From Amycolatopsis sp. DSM 110486 (GTDB taxonomy: Bacteria > Actinomycetota > Actinomycetes > Mycobacteriales > Pseudonocardiaceae): DNA of 64,000 nt. The DNA is taken from assembly GCF_019468465.1 (NCBI RefSeq), contig NZ_CP080519.1, positions 5,164,001-5,228,000 on the forward strand, read 5' to 3'. Below are positions 1 to 10,707 of the stretch, piece by piece. The position numbers and the translations under genes are program-made. The notes below the pieces were generated by a model that did not search any database, was not told where the DNA came from, and was given only the letters and a program-made list of their open reading frames with translations. Within the stretch, counting starts at the first letter, position 1; each line of letters opens with the position of its first letter.

Positions 1-663
1 GTCGTGGTTGGAGCCGTGGAGGATGCCACACACGCTGGCGCCGGTCTGCGAGCTCCAGTCGGTGTGCCAGCGCGTGAGCGAATGCGTGCCTTCCGACAGC
101 CACGCGGCGAACGTCGGCATGTCCCCGTCGCGCACGGCGCGGCGCACGGTGTCGTAGCCCAGCCCGTCGATCTGTAGGAAGACGACGCCGGGCGGCTCCT
201 CGGCGAGGTCCTCACCGGGCGCGTGCTTGCGCCGACGGCGTGCGGCCCGGCGGAAGAAGATCTCGTCCTCGTCCACGGCGAGCGCGCTCGAGATCAGCGC
301 GCCGACGGCCGACATCACCACCGTGATGATCACCGCCGTCCCGAACCCGGACAGCTCGACGCCCGGCACGGCCTGCAGGATCGCCAATGTCGCCGCGCCC
401 AGCAGCAGGTACGTGCCCACGCCGAGCGTGAAGTACGCGATCGGCCACGCGACCCGCACCACCCACGGCCACACCACGGACGTGAGCAGCCCGAGGATCA
501 GCGCGCACACGGTGGGCTGCCACCACGACCGCATGCTGAACCCGTCGAGCCACATGTCGAGCAGCCGCAACGCGCCCGTCACCGCGGCCCACACCAGCAC
601 CACGCGGGCGACGACCCGGCCGCCGCCCAGCAGGCGCCCCTTCGACGGAGCGGGTGTCGTCAC
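1..663 (-). CDS. Holin-like membrane domain fused to alkaline-phosphatase-superfamily phosphodiesterase (5' part only)
   Basis: The gene starts at GTG 663 and runs off the left edge. The first ~110 residues form hydrophobic segments resembling the phage-holin-4 type membrane domain seen fused to phosphodiesterases in actinobacteria. A basic linker (RRAARRRRK) follows. Then comes VVFLQIDGLGYD, the usual opening of type I phosphodiesterase/nucleotide pyrophosphatase domains, whose Asp binds metal. The visible part ends at SQTGASVCGILHGSNHD, which should contain the catalytic Thr/Ser region. Its start overlaps the stop of the DedA gene by GTGA, so it is the last visible gene of a coupled three-gene operon. 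The substrate is unknown; a membrane-anchored phosphodiester or phospholipid hydrolase is an inference. Confidence 0.8.
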   Translation of the reverse strand, partial: MTTPAPSKGRLLGGGRVVARVVLVWAAVTGALRLLDMWLDGFSMRSWWQPTVCALILGLLTSVVWPWVVRVAWPIAYFTLGVGTYLLLGAATLAILQAVPGVELSGFGTAVIITVVMSAVGALISSALAVDEDEIFFRRAARRRRKHAPGEDLAEEPPGVVFLQIDGLGYDTVRRAVRDGDMPTFAAWLSEGTHSLTRWHTDWSSQTGASVCGILHGSNHD

Positions 664-1253
664 TGATGTCCTCCAGTCCGTTCGGCCGCCCGCGCGCGCA
701 GCTTGCTGATCACCGTCAACAACACGGTCACCAGCAGCACGAGCACGGTGGCCAGCAGCGTGGCGATCAACGGCGAATCGAAGATGCCGCCGCTCACGAT
801 GCCGAGCAGAGAATAGGCAACGGCCCACAACACGCAGGCCACGAGCCCCGCCGGCAGCAACTTGCGCCACGGGTACCCCAGCGTGCCCGCGGCCAGCAGC
901 ACCGGGATGCGCCCGGCCGGCACGAGCCTTCCGATCACGACCAGCTGCCAGCCTCGGCGCGCGAACTGCTCCCGCCCCTTGGCCAGCCGTTCGGCCTGCT
1001 GGCGCTTCTCCACCCACCGCAGCAGCGGTTCGCTCCCGAACCTGGGCACGGCGAAGGTCAGTACGTCCCCGAGATACGCGCCGGCGATCGCCAGCAGGAT
1101 GACCAGCGGCAGCGACAGGTGATCCGTCGTCGTCGCGACGGCCGCCGCCGCACCCACCAACGCTCCCGTCGGCACGATCGGGATCACCGACCCCAGCAGG
1201 ACCCCGCCGAACAGCGCCGGGTAGCCGATCGCCGACGGGTCCGACCAGTTCAC
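660..1253 (-). CDS. DedA/SNARE-associated family membrane protein
   Basis: 197 residues from GTG 1253. The chosen start overlaps the preceding MBL gene's stop by GTGA, and a longer upstream frame lacks the family's N-terminus. There are about four to five hydrophobic segments. The family core is visible in LAIAGAYLGDVLTFAVPRFG, the RRGWQLVVIGRLVPAGRIPV stretch (the conserved R-x-x-P-x-x-R-type signature) and AAGTLGYPWRKLLP. DedA proteins are inner-membrane proteins tied to lipid and polyprenyl-phosphate handling and membrane homeostasis. It sits between an MBL hydrolase and a membrane phosphodiesterase, all translationally coupled, which fits a membrane-lipid role. The substrate cannot be read from sequence. 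Confidence 0.88.
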   Translation of the reverse strand: MNWSDPSAIGYPALFGGVLLGSVIPIVPTGALVGAAAAVATTTDHLSLPLVILLAIAGAYLGDVLTFAVPRFGSEPLLRWVEKRQQAERLAKGREQFARRGWQLVVIGRLVPAGRIPVLLAAGTLGYPWRKLLPAGLVACVLWAVAYSLLGIVSGGIFDSPLIATLLATVLVLLVTVLLTVISKLRARAAERTGGHQ

Positions 1254-2038
1254 GCCCGTTCCTCGGGGGCGGGCAAGGTCACTTCGGCGCCGGGCCGGGT
1301 GATCAGGACGTCCGTCGGCAAGCCCGCTTCGACCACGTGCTCGGCGAATGTTTCCGGCGGCTCTACGAGGAGCTTCTTCATCTGCTTCGTCAGGTGGATT
1401 CCGGGGACGGCCAGCGTCCCCCAATGGACGGGGACGACCGCCGCGGCTTTGAGCAACCCTGCTGCCACGGCGGCGCGTTCGGGGGTGAGGTGCCCGGGCC
1501 CGAGGTTCGGGCCCCAACCCCAGACGGGCAGCAGGGCGACGTCGACGGGACCGAGTTGCTTCATGCCTTCGAAGAGGTCAGTGTCTCCGGCCGAGTAGAC
1601 CCTGGTGCCGTCCGCTTCGAGGAGGTGGCCGAGGGCCGGGCTCTGCGGCCCGTGGGTGAGCCGCGGTCCCCAGCGGTGGCCGGAATGGACGGCTTCTGTC
1701 GCGGTGATCCGGAGGTCGCCGTCCTGGAGGGTTTCTCCGGGGGCGATTTCTTCGACGTTGTGGACCCCGTGCTTCCTCAGCCACGCGCCGGCGCCCTTGG
1801 GGACGACGATCCGCGCCTTGCTGAGCAGGCGGAGCGAGGGAAGGTGCAGGTGGTCACCGTGCAGGTGGGAGATGAGGACCGTGTCCACCCCGGCCCAAGC
1901 CGACGAATCGGGCAGCGGGACCACCCGCGTTAACGGTCCCACACGCTTCGTGAGCACCGGGTCCGTCAGCACCACCCGCCCACCGAGCTCCACTCGCGTC
2001 GTCGCGTGGCCGAGGAAGTGCAGGTTCAAGCCTCTCAC
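1250..2038 (-). CDS. MBL-fold metal-dependent hydrolase (UlaG-like)
   Basis: 262 residues starting ATG 2038. It carries the metallo-beta-lactamase signature HLHGDH (about residues 58-63), an upstream DPVL metal/turn motif, a later SGHRWGPR stretch and VVPVHWGTL near the C-terminus, where the last metal-binding His lies. The length and motif order match the UlaG/YtnP-like branch of cytoplasmic MBL hydrolases (N-acyl phosphatidylethanolamine phospholipase D-like). It is the first gene of the coupled operon with the DedA protein. The substrate is not known. No clear promoter is visible in the 100 bp upstream. Confidence 0.85.
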   Translation of the reverse strand: MRGLNLHFLGHATTRVELGGRVVLTDPVLTKRVGPLTRVVPLPDSSAWAGVDTVLISHLHGDHLHLPSLRLLSKARIVVPKGAGAWLRKHGVHNVEEIAPGETLQDGDLRITATEAVHSGHRWGPRLTHGPQSPALGHLLEADGTRVYSAGDTDLFEGMKQLGPVDVALLPVWGWGPNLGPGHLTPERAAVAAGLLKAAAVVPVHWGTLAVPGIHLTKQMKKLLVEPPETFAEHVVEAGLPTDVLITRPGAEVTLPAPEERA

Positions 2039-2192
2039 GCTTCGAGTATCACCTGATGAGGGCGAAAACGCCCGGAGGAGTGGTGGGTTGCACCCTGATC
2101 GGGTCGATCTTGTGTGGGGTTGGTGCGTGGTGGACGTGGTCGGATGGCTCGGCTACCTACGGAGCTGCTGGGCGGGGCGGGGCAAGCATGTT

Positions 2193-2455
2193 CCCAACGG
2201 TCACCGGTCCACCGTCACGCAGCTGAACCACCCGCCGGACGTACCGGCAAGACGGCCAACCATCTACCCAATGGTCACTTATCCACCGTCACGCAGCTGA
2301 ACCACCCGCCGGACGTACCGGCAAGACGGCCAACCATCTGCCTAATGGTCACCGATCGGCAGACACGATTCCCGACTCAACCACCCGACAAAGCCGTCGG
2401 TTTCTCCGGCTAACCTTTCCCCGGCCGGCCCCCGGCGAAGCACTTTCTTCTACAG
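2193..2455. repeat. Dispersed intergenic repeat, copy A
   Basis: The segment matches 41808-41995 in the same orientation. The match is loose on the left and nearly identical on the right, about 105 bp from the CCTAATGGTCACCGATCGGC region onward. Its right end includes 2413-2440, a 28-bp block that also forms the left terminal inverted repeat of the element at 41951-42208. Both copies lie in the gap between two minus-strand genes, just downstream of the second one. A non-autonomous mobile element or a conserved untranslated RNA are both possible. Confidence 0.75.
2208..2355. repeat. Two tandem copies of a 74-bp unit
   Basis: Copies are 2208-2281 and 2282-2355. The first 58 bp of each are identical and the remainder differs at a few bases. 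The related copy near 41.8 kb has only one, more divergent, unit, so the duplication is local. The period of 74 is not a multiple of three and no ORF follows it. Confidence 0.85.
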
Positions 2456-2484
2456 TTGGACGGTAGGTGGCTGCTTGGGGTGGG

Positions 2485-5284
<2,800 letters not shown>

Positions 5285-5297
5285 GTCCTTTGTGGAC

Positions 5298-5732
5298 TCA
5301 GCCGAGCCGCTCGGCGAGGACGCCCGCGCGGGCGAGTTGTACCGCGCGGGCCCGTGAAGCGGCGAAGCGAAGTAGGCCCGGCGGCGTGTGCAGCCGCAGC
5401 GTGTCGGTGACGCGCGTGCCGCCGCCGTCGGGTTCGAGGTCGAACCGGTAACCCATCCGCACGCCGCCGGGCGACACCACGTCGCCGTGGACCGCCGCCG
5501 TGCCGGTGGTGCGGAGCGTGACGACGATCGGGTTGTCGTGGCGCAGAAAGCCGAAGAAGCGGAACCGCTCCACCGCGGTGTACCGCGTCAAGCCTTCTTC
5601 CCGTGCGACGTCGCGCACCTCCACCACCAGCGGTGACAAGCCGACGTAATTCGAAGGCTCCGCGAGGTGGGCGACGACGTCCGCGGGCGGTGCGGCCACG
5701 GTGAACGCGTGGCTCAGCTCGGTGTCGGGCAC
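5298..5732 (-). CDS. SRPBCC (START/Bet v1-like) family protein
   Basis: 144 residues from GTG 5732. It begins ELSHAFTVAAPPADVVAHLAEPSNYVGLSPLVVEV, the standard opening of polyketide-cyclase/dehydrase-type SRPBCC proteins, and ends in the long C-terminal helix typical of the hydrophobic-cavity fold. No catalytic residues are defined for this family, and ligand and role are unknown. It converges on the GNAT gene with 13 bp between the stops. Confidence 0.83.
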   Translation of the reverse strand: MPDTELSHAFTVAAPPADVVAHLAEPSNYVGLSPLVVEVRDVAREEGLTRYTAVERFRFFGFLRHDNPIVVTLRTTGTAAVHGDVVSPGGVRMGYRFDLEPDGGGTRVTDTLRLHTPPGLLRFAASRARAVQLARAGVLAERLG

Positions 5733-5880
5733 GCGCCGACCTTAACCGGAAGCGCCGCCCCGCGATTGCCCCGTGGCGCCCGGCGGGTAACCCATCCCGG
5801 TGAATGGTGCGGTCGCACGGCTGTTCGGCCTAGTGCTCCTGAGCCGAACGGGTGCGAGCAGGCCGATTTGCCCGGATGAC

Positions 5881-5918
5881 TTGGTTATTAACCAACCTTC
5901 GTCGGTGGTGCGTTGGTT
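5881..5918. promoter_or_regulatory. Palindromic operator candidates upstream of the S1 protease gene
   Basis: TTGGTTA-t-TAACCAA (5881-5895) is a perfect 7-bp-arm palindrome. A second inverted repeat, AACCAAC (5890-5896) with GTTGGTT (5912-5918), overlaps it. Both lie about 90-125 bp before the protease start, where no terminator is needed. The binding protein is unknown. Confidence 0.5.
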
Positions 5919-6006
5919 GCCTGGCAACAAAAGTGTGGGGAGTCCCACCGTGGTTTGCGCGAGCCGCTCGCGCAGGATCCGTCCAGCTCAACTGGAGGAA
6001 GATTCC

Positions 6007-7023
6007 ATGACTTCCCGGAAAACGTTCGTCGCCGGCTTCACCGTGTTCTCCGCGGCGGCGCTTACGGCCGGCCTTTGCGTGAGCGCGGCTTCGGCCAGCC
6101 CGCTCGCCTTCGCGCAGATGCAGACCCAGGCCATCACCCAGGCGACGCAGGTCGTCGACAGCCTCGGCCTGTCGGGCGGTGGCATCTACCTCGACAACGG
6201 CAAGGCCATCGTCAACGTCACCGACGCGGCCGCCCAGCAGAAGGCCGAAGCCGCCGGCTTCGCCACGAAGCTGGTGAAGCACAGCTTCGCCGCGCTGACC
6301 AACGCCAAGAACTCCCTCGACGGCGTGAAGAACGTGCCGCAGACGGCGTGGGGCATCGACACCAAGAACAACCAGGTCGTCGTGAAGATCTACGACGCGG
6401 CCTCGAAGACCACCGTCGACAAGGTCACCGCGGCCGCCGCGAAACTGGGAGACTCCGCCCGCATCGAGCACCGCGCCGGCAAGCTGTCGACCTACATCGC
6501 CGACGGCGACTCGATCAACAACGGTCAGTTCACCTGCTCCCTCGGCTTCAACGTCACCCGTGGCGGCGAGCCGATGATGCTCACGGCCGGCCACTGCACC
6601 AACGAGGGCGGCACCTGGTCGGGCGGCGACGTCTCCGGCGCCCGCGTGGTGGAGAGCGACTGCCCCGGTGCGGACTCCGGTCTGCTGACCCGCCCGAACG
6701 GCTCGGGTGACGGCGCCATCAACACCGGCCAGACCATCAGCAGCGCCGGCACGCCGACCGTCGGCGAGCAGATCCAGAAGCAGGGCCAGACCACCGGTGG
6801 CGGCAGCGGCGAGGTCACCTCGGTCGACGAGTCCGTGAACTTCGACGTGGGCGTGCTCAACCACGAGTTCGGCACCACCGCGCACACCGACCACGGCGAC
6901 TCGGGCGGCCCGGCGTACGACGGCTCGAAGGGCCTCGGCACGCTGTCCGGCGGCGACACCGTGACCAGCTACTTCTACCCGCTCACCCTCGAGCTGCAGT
7001 CCTATGGGCTCGAGCTCGCCTGA
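6007..7023 (+). CDS. Secreted S1-family serine protease (streptogrisin/alpha-lytic-like zymogen)
   Basis: 338 residues from ATG 6007, preceded by GGAGGAA. There is a Sec signal peptide (residues ~1-30, basic start, hydrophobic core, A-S-A cleavage region). A pro-region of ~140 residues follows, then a chymotrypsin-fold domain from about residue 172. The catalytic triad is visible: His196 in TAGHC, Asp223 in DSGLL and Ser299 in GDSGGP. CxLGF and SDCPG supply likely disulfide cysteines. It ends shortly after the protease core and has no C-terminal substrate-binding domain. The expected role is an exported, self-activating general protease. An inverted repeat upstream and a strong terminator downstream mark it as monocistronic. 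Confidence 0.93.
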   Translation: MTSRKTFVAGFTVFSAAALTAGLCVSAASASPLAFAQMQTQAITQATQVVDSLGLSGGGIYLDNGKAIVNVTDAAAQQKAEAAGFATKLVKHSFAALTNAKNSLDGVKNVPQTAWGIDTKNNQVVVKIYDAASKTTVDKVTAAAAKLGDSARIEHRAGKLSTYIADGDSINNGQFTCSLGFNVTRGGEPMMLTAGHCTNEGGTWSGGDVSGARVVESDCPGADSGLLTRPNGSGDGAINTGQTISSAGTPTVGEQIQKQGQTTGGGSGEVTSVDESVNFDVGVLNHEFGTTAHTDHGDSGGPAYDGSKGLGTLSGGDTVTSYFYPLTLELQSYGLELA

Positions 7024-7035
7024 TAAAGCGCTACG

Positions 7036-7074
7036 GAAGGCCCCTCCACTCGAAGCAGCGGTGGAGGGGCCTTC
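7036..7074 (+). terminator. Rho-independent-type hairpin after the protease gene
   Basis: Perfect 14-bp stem (7036-7049 with 7061-7074) and an 11-nt loop, 13 bp past the stop codon. There is only a short T-rich tail, as usual in actinomycetes. Confidence 0.85.
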
Positions 7075-7095
7075 TTCGTGCGTACGCTGACGGTC

Positions 7096-7950
7096 ATGGA
7101 GCCGAATTCGAGCCTGGCCAGGCGGTTCTGGGTCGCGCTGGAGCCCCTGCACGCCGTGGTCTACTTCGCGTCCGAGCCCGCCGCGGCGGCGAAGGAAGTG
7201 GGTCTGCGCGGCTGGTGGATGGGGTACTTCGCGGGCCGCGCGGCGCCGCTGGGCCCGATCGGCCCGGGGCCGGTCACGTCGATGTTCTACGGCTTCGCGC
7301 CCGGGATGGTCGCGCGCGCCCTGCCCGACGCGTGGACGTTCGCGAAGCCGGAAGACGTGCTGCAGACCCGGATTCTCGCCGTGGAAGCCGCTTTGACGCG
7401 GTTGCTGCCATCGGGCGCCGAACTCGACGAACTGACCGGGCTGCTCGAACGCGCCGTCGCCGGCTGCCGCTTCGACGGCCGTCCGCTCGCCGCCGCGTGG
7501 GCGTCGGCCGAACCTCCCGACCGTCCGCGCGCCCGCCTCTGGCTCGCCACCTGCGCCCTCCGGGAACACCGCGGCGACGGCCACGTGCTCGCCGGCGTGT
7601 CCGCCGGGCTGTCCGGCCTCGACGCGAGCCTCACCCACATCGCCGCAGGCGCCACGACCCGCGAGATCGTCCAGCGTGCCCGCGGCTGGACCGACGAGGA
7701 GTGGGAAGACTCGAGGGCCCGCCTGCTTTCCCGTGGCCTGCTGGACTCCGCCGGCCGGCTCACGGCGAGCGGCGCCGCCGTCCGCCACGACGTCGAGGAG
7801 ATGACCGACCGCCTGGCCGCGGACCCGCTCGAAGCGCTCGGCCCGGACGGCGTGGACCGCGTGCTGCAGCTGGCCGTACCCCTCAGCCGCGCGGTCGTCG
7901 ACGCGGGTGGCCTCCCGATCCCGAACCCGATGGGTGCCGTCCGGCCATAA
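7096..7950 (+). CDS. SCO6745 family protein (winged-helix-like, unknown role)
   Basis: 284 residues from ATG 7096; an in-frame GTG at 7078 is less likely because it lies against the preceding terminator. Recognisable family stretches are WVALEPLHAVVYFASE near the N-terminus, GWWMGYFAGRAAPLG, and a C-terminal half with TTREIVQRARGW and a TASGAAVRHDVEEMTDRLA helix like a winged-helix reader domain. The family is widespread in actinomycetes and uncharacterised. It is followed by a hairpin, so probably transcribed alone. Confidence 0.78.
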   Translation: MEPNSSLARRFWVALEPLHAVVYFASEPAAAAKEVGLRGWWMGYFAGRAAPLGPIGPGPVTSMFYGFAPGMVARALPDAWTFAKPEDVLQTRILAVEAALTRLLPSGAELDELTGLLERAVAGCRFDGRPLAAAWASAEPPDRPRARLWLATCALREHRGDGHVLAGVSAGLSGLDASLTHIAAGATTREIVQRARGWTDEEWEDSRARLLSRGLLDSAGRLTASGAAVRHDVEEMTDRLAADPLEALGPDGVDRVLQLAVPLSRAVVDAGGLPIPNPMGAVRP

Positions 7951-7962
7951 AGACGGAGAAAA

Positions 7963-7989
7963 CCCGCGGCTCGGTTCTCGAGTCGCGGG
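7963..7989 (+). terminator. Hairpin after the SCO6745-type gene
   Basis: An 11-bp stem with one G-T pair (7963-7973 with 7979-7989), 5-nt loop, 12 bp beyond the stop codon. Confidence 0.75.
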
Positions 7990-7993
7990 CCGT

Positions 7994-8036
7994 GCGGTGT
8001 CCGCAGGCGGTCTCGTGGACCGCGCGCGGACACCGC
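7994..8036 (-). terminator. Second hairpin, positioned for a minus-strand gene
   Basis: Outer arms 7994-8003 and 8027-8036 are perfect 10-bp complements, with an inner 6-bp stem (8007-8012 with 8018-8023). It lies just past the stop codon of the minus-strand reading-frame remnant at 8042, as its terminator would. Confidence 0.6.
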
Positions 8037-8041
8037 CGTCC

Positions 8042-8113
8042 TCAGTCGGTGAGCGGCGCGGCGGCGTTGCGGCCCCGCAACAGGTCGTACTGGCAGCGCA
8101 GCTCGTGCGCCTG
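8042..8113 (-). pseudogene. C-terminal remnant of an unidentified minus-strand gene
   Basis: The minus strand reads LRCQYDLLRGRNAAAPLTD and stops at 8042-8044, followed by a terminator-like hairpin. An in-frame stop about 25 codons upstream means no full gene remains. Codon use and the terminator suggest the true end of a gene whose body was deleted. The family is not recognised. Confidence 0.4.
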
Positions 8114-8132
8114 CCTTGACAAGGTCGACTAC

Positions 8133-8465
8133 TTGGTCGGACGTGAAGGGGAACTGCGGGCGCTCGCACGTGATCTCGACGACGACGCCGACTTTGAGGA
8201 AGTCGCCCGTAAGTTGCTGGCGATGCCCGTGGGTGCGGTTTGCGCGGTGGAAGCGTTCGGCTGCCGCATCCGCTCGAAGAACCTGCTGGAGCGCGTGAGC
8301 CTGCTGACGAACAACCTGGCCAAGGTCGCCGCGCTGGAAGCCGCGGGAATTGTGGTGAAGCGGGAGAAGTTGATCGTCGACCACCCCGGCGAGCACACGT
8401 CGCGCTACCTCGAAGCCAAAGAACGGCACGGCCACGCGATCCTCACCGCTGGTAGCTTCGCCTGA
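8133..8465 (+). pseudogene. GTP cyclohydrolase II-like C-terminal remnant
   Basis: About 110 codons, with TTG 8133 as the only plausible start and no clear Shine-Dalgarno. SLLTNNLAKVAALEAAGIVV and EHTSRYLEAKERHGHAI resemble the end of RibA-type GTP cyclohydrolase II (LLTNNPxK...GL...NxRYLxTKxxxxGH). The zinc cysteines and GTP-binding half (~100 residues) of a real RibA are absent. It begins right at the junction with the minus-strand remnant, so a deletion or recombination scar is likely. However, its TGA is immediately followed by the GTG of the reductase gene, so it may still be transcribed and coupled. A functional small protein cannot be excluded. Confidence 0.45.
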
Positions 8466-9425
8466 GTGAAGGCTGCGTTCGTCGAGAAGCCCGGCCCGGT
8501 CGAGGAGATCCGCTTCGGCGACCTCCCCGATCCCGTGCCGGCGCTCGGTGAGGTGCTCGTCGAGGTCGTCGCGAGCACCGTGAACCCCGTGGACACGTTC
8601 GTGCGCAACGGGATGTGGCCGGTGCCGGGGCCGTGGCCGCTCGTGCTGAGCCGGGATTTCGTCGGCCACGTCGCGGACTCGGCGAACGGCTTCGCGGCCG
8701 GGGAAACGGTGTGGGGCAACAGTCTCGGGCACGGCGGACGACAGGGTGCGGCGGCCGAACGCGTTGCTGTCGCGGCAGATCGGTTGTACCGCCTGCCCGC
8801 CGGAGTGGATCCGTTCGACGCCGTCGCCGTGGTGCACCCCGCGGCCACGGCGTACCTGGCGTTGTTCACACACGGCGGGCTGCGCGCCGGGCAGACTGTG
8901 CTGGTGGTCGGCGGTGGCGGCAACGTCGGGACCGCGTTGATCGAGCTCGCCGCCGCGGCGGGTGCGCACGTGGTGGCCACGGCGTCGGCGGCGGATCTGG
9001 ACCACTGCGTGACTCGCGGCGCCGATCTGGCGCTGGACTACCGCAAGACCGAGCTGCCGGACGGCATCGACCTCTACGTGGACACCTCCGGCACCAACGA
9101 CCTCGAAACCGCCGTGGCGCACCTGGCGTTCCGCGGCCGGGTCGTGCTGCTCGCGGGGCCGCGCACCCGGCCGGTGCTGCCCGCCGGCGAGCTGTACCTG
9201 AACGACCAGTCCGTGGTCGGGTTCGTCATCTCCCGGGCGACGGCCGCCGAACTGGCCAATGCGGCGGCGGCGCTGAACGAGCGGTTCGCCGCCGGTGGTC
9301 TGCGACCGCGGGCGGTGGAGCGGGTGCCGCTCGCCGAAGCAGCCGAAGCGCACGGGCGAATGGAACGTGGTGAGCTGCACGGGCGCCGGATCGTGCTCGT
9401 CGTCGGAGATCCTGTCGATTCCTGA
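8466..9425 (+). CDS. Zinc-independent MDR-family NADPH:quinone oxidoreductase
   Basis: 319 residues from GTG 8466, directly abutting the previous frame's stop. It has an N-terminal GroES-like domain (VEVVASTVNPVDTFVRNG) and a Rossmann domain with VLVVGGGGNVGTALIELAAAAGAHV binding NADPH. The catalytic-zinc cysteines of alcohol dehydrogenases are missing, which places it with quinone reductases/enoyl reductases. It is followed by an SDR gene 52 bp downstream on the same strand, possibly a two-gene redox unit. The substrate is unknown. Confidence 0.88.
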   Translation: MKAAFVEKPGPVEEIRFGDLPDPVPALGEVLVEVVASTVNPVDTFVRNGMWPVPGPWPLVLSRDFVGHVADSANGFAAGETVWGNSLGHGGRQGAAAERVAVAADRLYRLPAGVDPFDAVAVVHPAATAYLALFTHGGLRAGQTVLVVGGGGNVGTALIELAAAAGAHVVATASAADLDHCVTRGADLALDYRKTELPDGIDLYVDTSGTNDLETAVAHLAFRGRVVLLAGPRTRPVLPAGELYLNDQSVVGFVISRATAAELANAAAALNERFAAGGLRPRAVERVPLAEAAEAHGRMERGELHGRRIVLVVGDPVDS

Positions 9426-9477
9426 GCACCTCGTTCGACGCACGGGTGGAAGCGGAAGCCCGACGAACGGAGAGCCC

Positions 9478-10233
9478 ATGCTGCTCGAAGGAAAGAACGC
9501 AGTGGTCTACGGCGGTGGCGGAGCGATCGGCGGTGCCATCGCGTGCGCGTTCGCCGAGGAGGGCGCACGCGTCTTCCTGGCCGGCCGCACCCGCGCGAAA
9601 CTCGACAAGGTCGCCGACGAGATTCGCGCGGCGGGCGGGCGCGCCGACGTCGAGGAGCTCGATGCCCTGGACGAGCAGGCCGTCGACGAACACGCCGACG
9701 CCGTTGTCGCCGCGGGAGGCAGCCTCGACATTTCGGTCAATGTCATCACCCACGGCGACGTGCAGGGCACCCCGCTGCTGGAAATGTCCTTGGCCGACTA
9801 CGAACAACCGGTGGTCACCGCCGTGCGCACGACGTTTCTCACCATGCGCGCGGCCGGCCGCCACATGAAACGCCAAGGTGGCGGCGTCGTGCTCGTCTTC
9901 GGCGGCGACGGGGATCCGGTGCGCAGCCACCCGGTCGGCGGACTGCAGGTGGCGTTCGCCGCGCTCGAAGCCATGCGCCGGCAACTCGCCGCGGAGCTGG
10001 GCGGCCACGGCGTCCGCACCGTCACCCTGCGGACCGGTGGCGTGCCCGAATCGCTCCCCGCGGATTTCGCGCACACCGAGGCGGTCACGGAAGGAATCGC
10101 GAAGGGCACCATGCTCGGCCGACCCGCGACGCTCGCGGACGTCGGCGCGGTCGCCGCGTTCGTGGCCTCCGACCGCGCCCGCACCATGACCGCCGCGACG
10201 GCCAACATCAGCTGTGGCGCACTCGTGGATTAG
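9478..10233 (+). CDS. SDR-family protein lacking the catalytic Tyr-Lys
   Basis: 251 residues from ATG 9478, 52 bp after the quinone reductase. The Rossmann cofactor loop is present (VVYGGGGAIGGAIACAFAEEGARV). The active-site region reads VGGLQVAFAALEAMRRQLAAEL where an active SDR has S...YxxxK, so both Tyr and Lys are replaced. The usual NNAG motif is also altered (NVITHG). The fold is clear, but classical SDR catalysis is unlikely; a divergent reductase or binding protein is possible. It overlaps the convergent VOC gene by four bases. Confidence 0.82.
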   Translation: MLLEGKNAVVYGGGGAIGGAIACAFAEEGARVFLAGRTRAKLDKVADEIRAAGGRADVEELDALDEQAVDEHADAVVAAGGSLDISVNVITHGDVQGTPLLEMSLADYEQPVVTAVRTTFLTMRAAGRHMKRQGGGVVLVFGGDGDPVRSHPVGGLQVAFAALEAMRRQLAAELGGHGVRTVTLRTGGVPESLPADFAHTEAVTEGIAKGTMLGRPATLADVGAVAAFVASDRARTMTAATANISCGALVD

Positions 10234-10646
10234 CTCTTGCCACGCGCCGAGATCTGCTGCACGGCCCAGGCGTTGCCATCCGGGTCGGAGAAGTGAAAGA
10301 AGCCGATGTTGTCGAGGTCCTCGGGCCGGCCCGTGGCCGGGTCGGGCCCGAGGAGCTGGATCTCGCTGACGTCGACGCCGCCCGCGAGCAGCGTCTCGCG
10401 GGCGCGCGGCAGGTCGGCGACCACGAGCTGCAGGCCCTTGAGCGACCCGGGCGGCATCGGGGGCACCACGCCCTCGCCGACGACGATCGAGCACCCGGAG
10501 CCCTGCGGGGTCAGCTGCACGACGCGGGCGCCGGGCCCGACCACGGTGTCGTGGTCGACGTGGAAGCCGCACTGCTCGGCGTAGAACGCCTTCGCGCGGT
10601 CCACATCGGACACGGGAACGATGACGACCTCGAGTGTCCAGTCCAT
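10230..10646 (-). CDS. VOC/glyoxalase-like protein
   Basis: 138 residues from ATG 10646. It shows the vicinal-oxygen-chelate pattern VSDVDRAKAFYAEQCGFHVDHD, then a second half ending EDLDNIGFFHFSDPDGNAWAVQQ. The candidate metal or substrate residues (His, Glu) cannot be assigned safely. The family covers glyoxalases, antibiotic-binding proteins and dioxygenases; no function is inferred. It stands alone and is convergent with the SDR gene. Confidence 0.85.
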   Translation of the reverse strand: MDWTLEVVIVPVSDVDRAKAFYAEQCGFHVDHDTVVGPGARVVQLTPQGSGCSIVVGEGVVPPMPPGSLKGLQLVVADLPRARETLLAGGVDVSEIQLLGPDPATGRPEDLDNIGFFHFSDPDGNAWAVQQISARGKS

Positions 10647-10707
10647 CCCCGAGTTCTAATCGGGCAAACCAGGCGGGTCAAGGTTCGGCGGTTCAACCAC
10701 GCCGGAG

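Larger units (their letters stand above)
2039..2484. other. Intergenic region holding a dispersed repeat
   Basis: 446 bp with no convincing gene, between the start of the MBL gene and the stop of the geosmin synthase gene (both minus strand). The left third shows nothing recognisable. From about 2193 it holds a 74-bp tandem duplication followed by a block of ~105 bp that recurs at 41890-41995. Confidence 0.7.

Noticed and set aside
5830..8169. A very long open frame antisense to the protease and SCO6745-type genes
   Set aside because: Its product is low-complexity R/G/A/V-rich without any domain. It is opposite two well-supported genes and is the usual high-GC shadow.
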